NCBI GenBank assembly: GCA_030043175.1
Contig: JASHYD010000536.1
Location: 1 to 8,376, forward strand
Direction of reading: 5' to 3'
DNA from: Xanthobacteraceae bacterium
Lineage (GTDB): Bacteria > Pseudomonadota > Alphaproteobacteria > Rhizobiales > Xanthobacteraceae
Length of the DNA stretch: 8,376 nucleotides
Shown: piece by piece, positions 1 to 6,083 of the stretch
How positions within the stretch are numbered: position 1 is the stretch's first letter
Layout of the letters: every line of letters starts with the position of its first letter
Made by a program: the position numbers and the translations under genes
The notes under the pieces: generated by a model
What the model saw: only the letters and a program-made list of their open reading frames with translations
What the model was told of the DNA's origin: nothing
The model's database searches: none

Positions 1-450
1 GAAGAACATTCTGTAAAATTCTCGAACGTCGGGCTCATAAACTTGTTTTGCCTTATGCCTCACACTGTATAGTCCAGTCACGGACGCCCGAATACCCGCC
101 TCTTCCCAGATTTCCTTTATCACATTCTCGGTAGCTGAGAGCCCCACCTCCGCGAAACCTCCGGGCAGTGTCCATAGCCCCGTCGCTCTTTTCGCGGACC
201 AGCAAGACCTTCCCGTCTTCAATAACCGAACCACGGACGTCGATTTTTGGGGTGGCGTAGCCCCTAGCAAAATCCAGAGCAGACCCTCGATTCGCTCGAT
301 CGGGATATTTCCCAGCGCAGCCAGCATCGAGTGTGCGATGGTCGCCACCTCCCGACAACGTTCCCGATCAAAGTCTTCCTTGCTGAAATGAAGGCCGGTC
401 GATGCGATCGCCTGCAATCGCTTCGCCCACTTGAGCCATTGATCTTCCAT
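1..450 (-). CDS. Nudix hydrolase with N-terminal NUDIX_N-type domain, partial, internally frame-scrambled
   Basis: Nudix enzymes hydrolyse nucleoside-diphosphate-linked compounds using a divalent metal. Translation from ATG 450-448 begins [19 protein letters not shown], typical of the helical N-terminal domain of the 'X-linked nucleoside diphosphate hydrolase' Nudix subfamily. A GAGG sits about 6 nt upstream (456-459). The Nudix box follows GGF (residues 97-99) and ends KEIWEEAGI (about 111-119). The metal-binding EE pair is present, Leu replaces the usual first Glu, and Lys replaces Arg. The frame is open from 450 to the window edge with no stop, so the C-terminus is outside. However, residues 59-90 do not look like the family. 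The same DNA in another frame encodes [13 protein letters not shown] and [12 protein letters not shown], exactly the missing strands. A duplicated dinucleotide at 276-279 (+2) and an extra base in the C run 178-181 (+1) explain this, and together they restore the frame. The product is probably inactive unless these are sequencing errors. Confidence 0.8.
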   Translation of the reverse strand, partial: MEDQWLKWAKRLQAIASTGLHFSKEDFDRERCREVATIAHSMLAALGNIPIERIEGLLWILLGATPPQKSTSVVRLLKTGRSCWSAKRATGLWTLPGGFAEVGLSATENVIKEIWEEAGIRASVTGLYSVRHKAKQVYEPDVREFYRMFF

Positions 451-894
451 GGCGGCCTCGTACCGGATCACCTGATAGCCTTAAAAGGGACGGCCCCGGG
501 GCAGTCCGCAAGAACGTACTTCCGCGACGCGATGGTCAATCGACTACGCCGGAGGCGCAAGATGGGTGTACAAGAGGGCCGGAGGGCGCGCCGCGCACGT
601 CGGGTCGGGTAAGTAGCCTCCGGCGCGGAAATGCACGGGCGAGGTCGCTAACGGCTTCCTGGCCGGGATTTGAGGCCATCCAGCGATCACGGTTCCCATT
701 GACGGCCGCGGCATCTCCTAAAGCCATTTTTTGGTCCGTAGTTCCTTCGACAGCCGCCCGACGGGATCTGATGTCCACAGCGCCTAAGCGCCAACACGGG
801 AAATTGCCGAAGACTACTTCAATCGCCTACAATCTAAAATGATACCGCTTAGCGCCCGATTCGGAGGGGTTCCGCCTTTGGCTGATTCCGTTGA
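451..894. other. gene-poor stretch between Nudix gene and nucleotidyltransferase remnant
   Basis: I see no convincing gene here on either strand. The open frames present are rich in Arg, Ala and Gly, resemble no family I know, and look like high-GC chance frames. The left edge should hold the promoter of the leftward Nudix gene. A sigma70-like pair lies near the right edge and is listed separately. No hairpin followed by a T-run, tRNA or transposase remnant was recognised. Confidence 0.5.
804..833 (+). promoter_or_regulatory. possible sigma70-like promoter ahead of the nucleotidyltransferase remnant
   Basis: TTGCCG (804-809) and TACAAT (828-833) are separated by 18 bp. They match the TTGACA and TATAAT consensus at 4 of 6 and 5 of 6 positions. 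They point rightward toward the remnant that starts near 895. The match is by eye only, and such pairs also arise by chance. It could be the surviving promoter of the decayed gene. Confidence 0.3.
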
Positions 895-1260
895 TTGGTC
901 CGGTCTGCTAGCCAATTTGGACCCCCATGGTGCCATACCTGGATTCTATACGGTTCGCTTGCTCGCGGCGACCACCATCCGACTAGCGACATCGATCTGC
1001 TTGGCATCAGGGACGACGGTGAACCGCACCGTGACACCCGCGTGTGGAACGGGCGCTTTCTCGACGTTTTCATCTATGCAGCATCACGGTTCGAAACCGT
1101 CGGCGAAGAATGGCTGCATCTTCGGGGCGGGAGGGTCCTGCAGGAACGGGACGGCGCGGTCGACCGAATTCTTGCCCTTGTCGAGACGATCTACCAAGCC
1201 GGTCCACAACGGCTTGCCGACCATGAACGTCAGAGTTTGGTCACTTGGCTGCACAAAATG
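895..1260 (+). pseudogene. truncated nucleotidyltransferase-domain protein
   Basis: The frame starting at TTG 895 contains YGSLARGD followed by TSDIDLL. This is the GS-x10-D-x-D signature of the polymerase-beta/KNT-like nucleotidyltransferase fold (G20, S21, D32, D34). A third probable metal carboxylate is D57 in GRFLDVFIY. Such proteins transfer a nucleotide to a small molecule or protein; no substrate can be inferred here. The frame has a stop immediately upstream (892-894), so TTG 895 is only the first available start and the native N-terminus may be lost. The family-like sequence ends at WLHKM (about 1260), where DNA encoding an esterase begins in another frame. The frame then reaches a stop at 1297-1299 after 12 unrelated residues. 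The C-terminal helical part is missing, so this is almost certainly non-functional. Confidence 0.72.
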
Positions 1261-1861
1261 TCGACTGGCACCGGAGTTTCCGTGGCCGGCCGGCGTTGAG
1301 GACACCGGGGCGGCGGTGCGTTTCGTAAACGACAACATCGCAAGCTATGGCGGCGATTCTAATCGCGTGTTCCTGATGGGCCATTCGGCCGGTGCTGGCC
1401 ATGTAGCCGCTTACATCTCACATCCTGAATTCCACGGACCGAAGGGTTCCGGGCTCGCGGGCGCGATCTTGTCGTCGGGCGTCAGCTACGAGATTAAGAC
1501 CCAGGACGCCTCGACAGTTTTCCCCCCGGCTTATTTCGGTGCCGACCCGTCACGTTACGCCGAACGTGCCGCCCTACCGGGCCTTGTCAAGACCGCCATT
1601 CCCTTCATGATGTGGTCGGCTGAACTCGATCCACCCGTCGTCGCCGAGCAATCAGTCGCGCTCAAGGAAGCGATGTGCAAGTCGGCGCACGGATGCGTGC
1701 GTAATCTCATGTTACCACACCACAGCCACATGTCGGAAATCTTCGCGATCGGCACCGCCGATACGCTACACTCTGACCAGATCATGGAATTCATCAAGGA
1801 CGGTAAATTAGCGACGGGGTACGGGACCGTGCCGGGAAAGAGGCATGGCGGCCGCTGGTGA
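1259..1861 (+). pseudogene. 5'-truncated alpha/beta-hydrolase (carboxylesterase-like) fragment
   Basis: From 1259 the frame reads CRLAPEFPWPAGVED and then YGGDSNRVFLMGHSAGAGH. This is the RLAPE...WPA and GxSxG nucleophile-elbow region of esterase/lipase alpha/beta hydrolases; the predicted nucleophile serine codon is 1385-1387. Downstream, SAELDPPV probably supplies the acidic residue and LPHHSHMSE the catalytic histidine. The N-terminal half is missing, including the HGG-type oxyanion-hole motif expected upstream of RLAPE. Its place is taken by nucleotidyltransferase DNA read out of frame. An open frame does extend back to ATG 839, so a chimeric 340-residue polypeptide is formally possible, but its first ~140 residues resemble nothing. 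The last ~15 residues before the TGA at 1859-1861 may be extra tail. Loss of the oxyanion hole argues against activity. Confidence 0.78.
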
Positions 1862-2303
1862 TCTGCCAGCGGGATACCGAAGCCCTATGGATTGAAAGGC
1901 AGCGTCATTGTCGCAGCGCGCAATTCCGACACCTCTCGGCGCGCACACGAGTGGGTCGGATCGCAATGGCGCAGACTTATCCGAGGGTTGTTCGGTCCCA
2001 GTCCGTCATCACTTAATCGGCCTCATCCGCCCCACTCGCGGGCACATCGCGATTTCACCGCATGGCGGCCTATGTGAAGCCTTCGCTCTGCGGGAACCGG
2101 GGACACGATCTGCCGCGCAGAGAGGAAGAGAATTTCAGTCACGATACTTTAACGGGTGTGACCGACGTTCAAGGCCTGCCGTTCCGACTACGTTGGCAGC
2201 ACGTCGCGAGTACGCCAGACGAGCTGACGACTTTGCTGCATCGCCCAAGTCGGCAGCCTTGGGCCACAAGGAGACATCGGCACGCCTCAGTGCTGCGCTA
2301 AGA
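1862..2303. other. gene-poor stretch between esterase remnant and cupin gene
   Basis: No convincing gene is seen in these 442 bp. Two overlapping rightward frames reach 134 and 79 codons, but their translations are Arg-, Ala- and Ser-rich and match no family I recognise. A 7-bp inverted repeat (CTCTGCG 2086-2092, CGCAGAG 2116-2122) has a 23-nt loop and no T-run, so I do not call it a terminator. The right end holds one copy of the dispersed ~31-bp repeat (2247-2277). The leftward cupin operon must terminate in this stretch. Confidence 0.5.
2247..2277 (-). repeat. dispersed ~31-bp element, copy 1 (downstream of cupin)
   Basis: This copy matches the one at 7111-7141 at 25 of 31 positions without gaps, in the same orientation. 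On the minus strand it starts with ATGTCTCCTT and ends with GCCGACTT. It begins 27 bp beyond the cupin stop codon, on the coding strand of the cupin operon. It contains a small CCTTG/CAAGG stem that the other copies do not keep, so a simple terminator role is not supported. Confidence 0.55.
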
Positions 2304-2699
2304 TCAGCGTAAATAGTCGGCGTCGCTGACTTTTTCGAGCCAATCGACTGGGCTTCCGTTCAGTGCTTCCTGAATTGCGATATGCGTCATCGCCGCATCT
2401 GGCGACGCACCGTGCCAATGCTTCTCGCCGGGTTCGAACCACACGACGTCACCCGGGCGTATCTCTTCAACAGGGCCATCCCAGCGCTGCACCCGGCCAA
2501 AGCCGGAGGTCACAAGCAGCGTCTGCCCGAGGGGATGCGTGTGCCAGGCGGTGCGTGGCCCGGGCTCGAAGGTCACAGTGGCCATGCTGACGCGGGCGGG
2601 CTCCGGAACCGTGTGCAGTGGGTCAACGCGCACCGTTCCGGTAAACCAGGCGTCAGGCCCTTTCTGTGATGGCTGCTCGCCAATGCGTTTGATCTTCAT
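2304..2699 (-). CDS. small cupin-domain protein, hydroxynitrile-lyase (GtHNL)-like
   Basis: This 131-residue single-domain cupin has AAGGAGA (2706-2712) 6 nt before ATG 2699. Cupin motif 1 is AWHTHPLGQ (residues 51-59) and motif 2 is [15 protein letters not shown] (83-97). H53, H55, Q59 and H94 form the expected metal site. From memory, length, numbering and these ligands coincide with the manganese-dependent cupin hydroxynitrile lyase of Granulicella tundricola, as do A40, V42, H106 and Q110 around its active site. That enzyme cleaves or forms cyanohydrins. Many uncharacterised 'cupin domain-containing proteins' share this pattern, so the physiological reaction is uncertain. No signal peptide is seen, so it is cytoplasmic. 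It is the last gene of the leftward operon, 100 bp after the dehydrogenase, implying a role tied to carbonyl chemistry. The fold is certain; lyase activity is inference. Confidence 0.93.
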   Translation of the reverse strand: MKIKRIGEQPSQKGPDAWFTGTVRVDPLHTVPEPARVSMATVTFEPGPRTAWHTHPLGQTLLVTSGFGRVQRWDGPVEEIRPGDVVWFEPGEKHWHGASPDAAMTHIAIQEALNGSPVDWLEKVSDADYLR

Positions 2700-2799
2700 G
2701 AGGACTCTCCTTGATGCTGGTCAACCTCGGTACCGGCTGCGTTGGCCGCCGTCGCAAGTATGGCAGGCAACCAATCGCGAGAACGGCCCGCTCCGAAAA

Positions 2800-3624
2800 T
2801 CACGGGGCAAGGTCGCCGAAGTAGTAGGAGGCGGTCACGCCGCCATCCATGAGGAAATCGCTGCCCGTAATGAATGCACCCTCGGCGCCCATCAGCAGCG
2901 CTGCGACATTCGCCACTTCATCCGGTGTGCCCGCACGCCCTGCAGGCGAGAGGTTGATCATGCGCTGATAGCCTTCCCCGCGCGGTCCCGTCAGTTCGTC
3001 GCGTGCAAGAGGCGTCATGATGATGCCGGGACTGATCGTGTTTACCCGTGCCCCGCGCTTGCTCCATTTCACAGCTTCCGCCATGACGCGCAGCGAGTTG
3101 CAGCGCTTCGAGAGTTGATAGGCCTTGAGAGGGTCGGTGACCTTGCCGGGTTGCAGGAACGGCAGGTTCAGCAGTTCATCGACAGGCGTCGTCGCAAGCG
3201 CCTTGTTCTCCTCGGCCGTCAGCGGAGGCAGGCGATGGCCGGACTGCGACGCAATGACGACGCCAGAGCCGCCTTTTGCGATTACCTTGCCGAAGGCATC
3301 GAGCACGAGCGCGGTGCCATAGAGATCGACCTCGAGGATTGTGGCTGGGGAAGCCTGTGACGGCGAAACGCCTGCGGCATGAATGAGAGCGGTGAGTTCG
3401 CCCAAGCTCGCGGCAGTTTCAACGAGCGTCTCGACAGACTGCCGCGACGATACATCCACAGTCGCGGTCGTCACATCAAAACCGGCGTTGCTGAAGATTT
3501 CCACCGCCGCGCCTGCGTTCTCAGGGCGCGCGTCGGCAAGCATGACGTACTTGCCAGCACCAACGCGCCGCGCAATGGCTTGGCCTATCTGACCTGCACC
3601 AATCAGGACGACCACGTTTTTCAT
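2800..3624 (-). CDS. SDR-family NAD(P)-dependent oxidoreductase
   Basis: This 274-residue classical short-chain dehydrogenase has a good ribosome site, AAAGGAG (3630-3636), 5 nt before ATG 3624. The Rossmann glycine motif is GAGQIG (9-14). D31 at the end of the second strand suggests NAD(H) preference. The NAG-like motif appears as HAAG (82-85). The catalytic set is S126/S128 in IASQSGH, Y169 and K173 in YQLSK. About 40 residues separate Ser and Tyr, against the usual 12-15. The insertion (about 131-168, PPLTAEENKALATTPVDELL...) also occurs, as I recall, in close relatives and probably forms a lid. The C-terminus has the usual FLMDGG. It should interconvert an alcohol and a carbonyl in the cytoplasm; the substrate is unknown. 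It lies 40 bp downstream of the zinc alcohol dehydrogenase in the same operon. Confidence 0.95.
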   Translation of the reverse strand: MKNVVVLIGAGQIGQAIARRVGAGKYVMLADARPENAGAAVEIFSNAGFDVTTATVDVSSRQSVETLVETAASLGELTALIHAAGVSPSQASPATILEVDLYGTALVLDAFGKVIAKGGSGVVIASQSGHRLPPLTAEENKALATTPVDELLNLPFLQPGKVTDPLKAYQLSKRCNSLRVMAEAVKWSKRGARVNTISPGIIMTPLARDELTGPRGEGYQRMINLSPAGRAGTPDEVANVAALLMGAEGAFITGSDFLMDGGVTASYYFGDLAP

Positions 3625-3664
3625 GGCTGCTCCTTTCGCTTCGTTTTTTGGCCGCCATTACCCT

Positions 3665-4681
3665 TCAAACGGTCAGCAATGTCTTGATCGTGCGCCGCTC
3701 ATCCATCGCGCGGTAACCCTCCGCGACTTCACCCAGTGGCAGCGTGAGATCGAACACCTTGCCCGGCTTGATCCTGCCCTTGAGCACACGGTCCATGAGG
3801 TCGGGCAAGAACCGCCGCACAGGGGCAGGCCCACCCAGCATACGCCGCTGGGCGAAGAACATGGCTTGACCGTCGAGCGTCACGCCATGAGGCACGCCGA
3901 CATAACCAATAGTGCCGCCCGGGCGCGCGCAGTTGATGGCCTGCGTCATCGCTTCCTGCGTACCAACACATTCAAGGACGGACTCCGCTCCAACACCGCG
4001 CGTCAGTTCTTTGACCCGCTTAATGCCTGCATCACCGCGTTCGGCGACAATGTCGGTCGCTCCAAACTCCTTTGCGAGACCCTGCCGGCTGTTGTGCCGG
4101 CTCATCGCGATAATGCGTTCCGCGCCCATTTCCTTGGCTGATAGAACGCCCATGAGGCCCACCGCGCCATCGCCTACGACCACGACGGTTGAACCTTCGC
4201 GGACGTTCGCGGCATCGGCGGCATACCATCCGGTGCCGAGCACATCCGATGTGGCGAGCAGATGCGGCACGAGATCGCTCGACGGCAATTCTGCCGCGGC
4301 GACCAGCGTTCCGTCGGCGAGCGGCACGCGCGCGTAGGGCGCCTGTGCTCCGCGCATGAACTCGCGCTGTGCGCAGGACGAGTGAAAGCCGAATTTGCAA
4401 TGCGGGCACGTGTTGTCCGAAAGGCAGAATGAGCCGACGACAAACTGCCCGGGCCGCACGGTGCGCACCGCGCTGCCTACCTCTACGACAACGCCGCAGT
4501 ATTCATGGCCCATATGGGCTGGACCCTCGTTCGGCTGCAGCCCGCGATAGGGCCAAAGGTCAGAGCCACAGATGCAGGTCGCCGAAAGCTTGATGATCAC
4601 ATCGGTCGGCTTGATGATCTTCGGATCGTCGACTTGTTCAAAACGAACATCGCCGGGTCCGTGCATGACTGTCGCGTACAT
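3665..4681 (-). CDS. zinc-dependent alcohol dehydrogenase (MDR family)
   Basis: This 338-residue medium-chain dehydrogenase starts MYATVMHGPGDV at ATG 4681. A perfect AAGGAGG (4688-4694) lies 6 nt upstream, so I reject the in-frame upstream extension to 4744. The catalytic zinc site is C38 plus GHE (H59, E60). The structural zinc lobe has C92, C95 and C103, with D89 where the first Cys would be, a variation I recall in this subfamily. The NAD(P)-binding motif is GDGAVG (about 191-196). The residues after the second strand (SRHNSR) are basic and lack an acid, hinting at NADP(H). The enzyme would oxidise an alcohol or reduce an aldehyde or ketone in the cytoplasm. Its first codons overlap the 3' end of the MFS gene by 44 bp, so the two are probably co-transcribed and perhaps translationally coupled. 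The exact substrate is unknown. Confidence 0.95.
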   Translation of the reverse strand: MYATVMHGPGDVRFEQVDDPKIIKPTDVIIKLSATCICGSDLWPYRGLQPNEGPAHMGHEYCGVVVEVGSAVRTVRPGQFVVGSFCLSDNTCPHCKFGFHSSCAQREFMRGAQAPYARVPLADGTLVAAAELPSSDLVPHLLATSDVLGTGWYAADAANVREGSTVVVVGDGAVGLMGVLSAKEMGAERIIAMSRHNSRQGLAKEFGATDIVAERGDAGIKRVKELTRGVGAESVLECVGTQEAMTQAINCARPGGTIGYVGVPHGVTLDGQAMFFAQRRMLGGPAPVRRFLPDLMDRVLKGRIKPGKVFDLTLPLGEVAEGYRAMDERRTIKTLLTV

Positions 4682-5936
4682 GATATTCCTCCTTACAAAC
4701 TTGCGCTGAGGGACTGGCCGCACTCGCACACGCCTCGCAACCAAGACGGCTTACTGGCTGGCAACGAAGCGCAGCGACAAGGATGACGGAAGCGGAGAGG
4801 CAGAGAATGACGGCGCTGAACAGGAAAGTGGCTTGATAGCCGCTGCTGTCGAAGAGGACGCCGCCACCAGCTGCGCCAGTTGTGATCGCCAGCTGAATAA
4901 CCGCGACCATCAGCCCGCCGCCAGCTTCCGCATCATTGGGCAAGGCCTTGCTCAGCCAAGTCCACCAGGCCACCGGAGCTGCCGTGCTGATGAAGCCCCA
5001 TAAGGCGAGCAGTGCCGTCGTCGCGGCGACCGACGAGCCGAAGCTCGTCAGGCCCATGGCAATGACAGCCATGGCGAGTGGCATGATCACGAGCGAAGCG
5101 TAGAGGCGTGTACGAAGCGCAAAGCCGATGAGCAATGTCCCAAGAAGACCCGCCACACCAAGCGCGAGTAGCAGCGCCGAGAGGGTGGACACGTCGACCC
5201 GCGTAACGGCTTCGAGGAAAGGCCGCAGATAGGTGAAGAGTGCGAACCGCCCAAGGAAGAACAGCGCGGCGGCGAGCATGCCGTAGGGCAGTTGCGGCCG
5301 GTGCAAGACCTTGAACGTCGCTGCGGCGCCGGAGTGCTCCCGGCTGGGCATGTTGGGAAGCGCGAGGAATTGCCAAAGGAGCGTCAGAGCCGCAATCGGC
5401 ACGACGCAAAAGAAAGCGCCGCGCCAGCCGATATACTGACCAAGGAAGCTGCCGAGGGGCGCGCCAATCGTGGTGGCAAGGGCGTTACCGCCATTAAGAA
5501 CCGCGAGCGCGCGCGGCACATCCTTCCCTGGAACGACACGGATGATCGTCGCGGCCGACATCGACCAGAATCCGCCGATCGCCATTCCGACGAGCGCCCG
5601 GCCGCCGATCAGCACTGCATAGTTGGGAGCGAATGCAACGACCACTCCGGAGATCATCATCAGTCCGGTCAGGGACAGCAAGAGCAGCCGACGATCCATG
5701 CCGCGCGTTGCGGCCGAGACGAACAGGCTGGTTAGGACGGCGAAGAGTCCTGAGACGGAAATTGCCTGCCCGGCCTGTCCCTCGGTCAGGTGAAGGCCGG
5801 TCGCAATCGGCGTGAGCAGGCTCACGGGCAGGAATTCGGAAGCGATGAGCGTCGAAGCGCAGAGGCTGAGTGCAAAGACAGCGCTCCAGGCCGCCACTGG
5901 CTGCTGCGGCGCGGCTTTTTGATCCGTGATGTCCAT
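4638..5936 (-). CDS. MFS transporter, DHA1 drug/sugar efflux type
   Basis: This 432-residue inner-membrane permease belongs to the major facilitator superfamily, arabinose-efflux/DHA1 branch, and probably exports a small molecule by proton antiport. About 12 hydrophobic segments run from roughly residue 16 to 390, with a degenerate loop 2-3 motif (ATRGMDRR) and a TIGAPLGSFLG segment resembling the antiporter signature. I chose ATG 5936 because TGAGG (5943-5947) lies 6 nt upstream. A GTG at 5975 would add 13 residues but has a poorly spaced site. The last ~42 residues after the final membrane segment are Cys/Ser/Arg-rich, unlike an MFS tail, and are encoded across the ribosome site and start of the next gene. 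An alternative-frame TAA at 4751-4753 would give a normal-length protein. First gene of the leftward operon, divergent from lysR. Confidence 0.93.
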   Translation of the reverse strand: MDITDQKAAPQQPVAAWSAVFALSLCASTLIASEFLPVSLLTPIATGLHLTEGQAGQAISVSGLFAVLTSLFVSAATRGMDRRLLLLSLTGLMMISGVVVAFAPNYAVLIGGRALVGMAIGGFWSMSAATIIRVVPGKDVPRALAVLNGGNALATTIGAPLGSFLGQYIGWRGAFFCVVPIAALTLLWQFLALPNMPSREHSGAAATFKVLHRPQLPYGMLAAALFFLGRFALFTYLRPFLEAVTRVDVSTLSALLLALGVAGLLGTLLIGFALRTRLYASLVIMPLAMAVIAMGLTSFGSSVAATTALLALWGFISTAAPVAWWTWLSKALPNDAEAGGGLMVAVIQLAITTGAAGGGVLFDSSGYQATFLFSAVILCLSASVILVAALRCQPVSRLGCEACASAASPSAQVCKEEYHVRDSHARTRRCSF

Positions 5937-5972
5937 CAGGCACCTCACTTGCGGCAAGGCGCCAAGGTCGGG

Positions 5973-6008
5973 CACCCTTCATGGCAAGAAATAGAGCGCT
6001 GAAGGGTG
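5973..6008. repeat. 9-bp perfect inverted repeat in the MFS leader
   Basis: CACCCTTCA (5973-5981) and TGAAGGGTG (6000-6008) are exact reverse complements separated by 18 bp. They lie 37-72 bp upstream of the MFS start codon. This could be a regulator-binding site or, if transcribed, a hairpin in the leader RNA. The 18-bp spacer puts half-site centres about 27 bp apart. Confidence 0.5.
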
Positions 6009-6037
6009 TTCGATTAGCCGGTACAATTCGCTTGCAT

Positions 6038-6047
6038 TGATCGATCA
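6038..6047. promoter_or_regulatory. palindrome TGATCGATCA, candidate LysR-type operator core
   Basis: This is a perfect 10-bp palindrome, 37-46 bp upstream of the regulator start and about 100 bp upstream of the MFS start. LysR-type proteins bind dyads, often of the form T-N11-A, near such positions. The symmetry does not extend beyond the 10-bp core, and GATC-rich palindromes are common, so the assignment is tentative. Confidence 0.4.
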
Positions 6048-6083
6048 GCGCCATGAATATCGGCAACGAGAGTCGAAAATCCG

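Larger units (their letters stand above)
5937..6083. promoter_or_regulatory. divergent promoter/operator region between MFS operon and lysR-type gene
   Basis: These 147 bp separate the starts of two divergent genes, the usual place for a LysR-type regulator to bind and control both itself and its target operon. The region is more AT-rich than the flanking genes. It holds a perfect palindrome (6038-6047) and a 9-bp inverted repeat (5973-6008), listed separately. I cannot assign -35/-10 boxes confidently. Regulation by the adjacent LysR protein is inferred from family behaviour. Confidence 0.7.

Noticed and set aside
178..279. Programmed ribosomal frameshifting in the Nudix gene
   Set aside because: Two shifts in one gene would be needed, there is no slippery heptamer with a downstream structure that I can see, and the family is not known to use recoding. 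Mutation or sequencing error is simpler.
331..612. 93-codon rightward open frame
   Set aside because: It overlaps the 5' part of the Nudix gene on the opposite strand. Its translation is Arg-rich beyond that overlap, with no recognisable family.
839..1258. First 140 codons of the 340-codon frame ending at 1861, as a real protein N-terminus
   Set aside because: The same DNA in another frame encodes a clear nucleotidyltransferase motif. The 839 frame gives a Thr/Arg/Ser-rich sequence with no family resemblance.
1950..2010. Possible fourth degenerate copy of the ~31-bp repeat, sharing GTGGG and TTCGGTCC with 7123-7160
   Set aside because: The alignment needs several gaps and only short words are shared, so it cannot be told from chance by eye.
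1908..2312. 134-codon rightward frame possibly encoding a small protein
   Set aside because: No family resemblance, Arg/Ala/Ser-biased composition typical of chance frames in GC-rich DNA, and no convincing ribosome site.
2539..3360. 273-codon rightward frame opposite the cupin and SDR genes
   Set aside because: It lies antisense to two well-supported genes and its translation is typical of a complementary-strand shadow.
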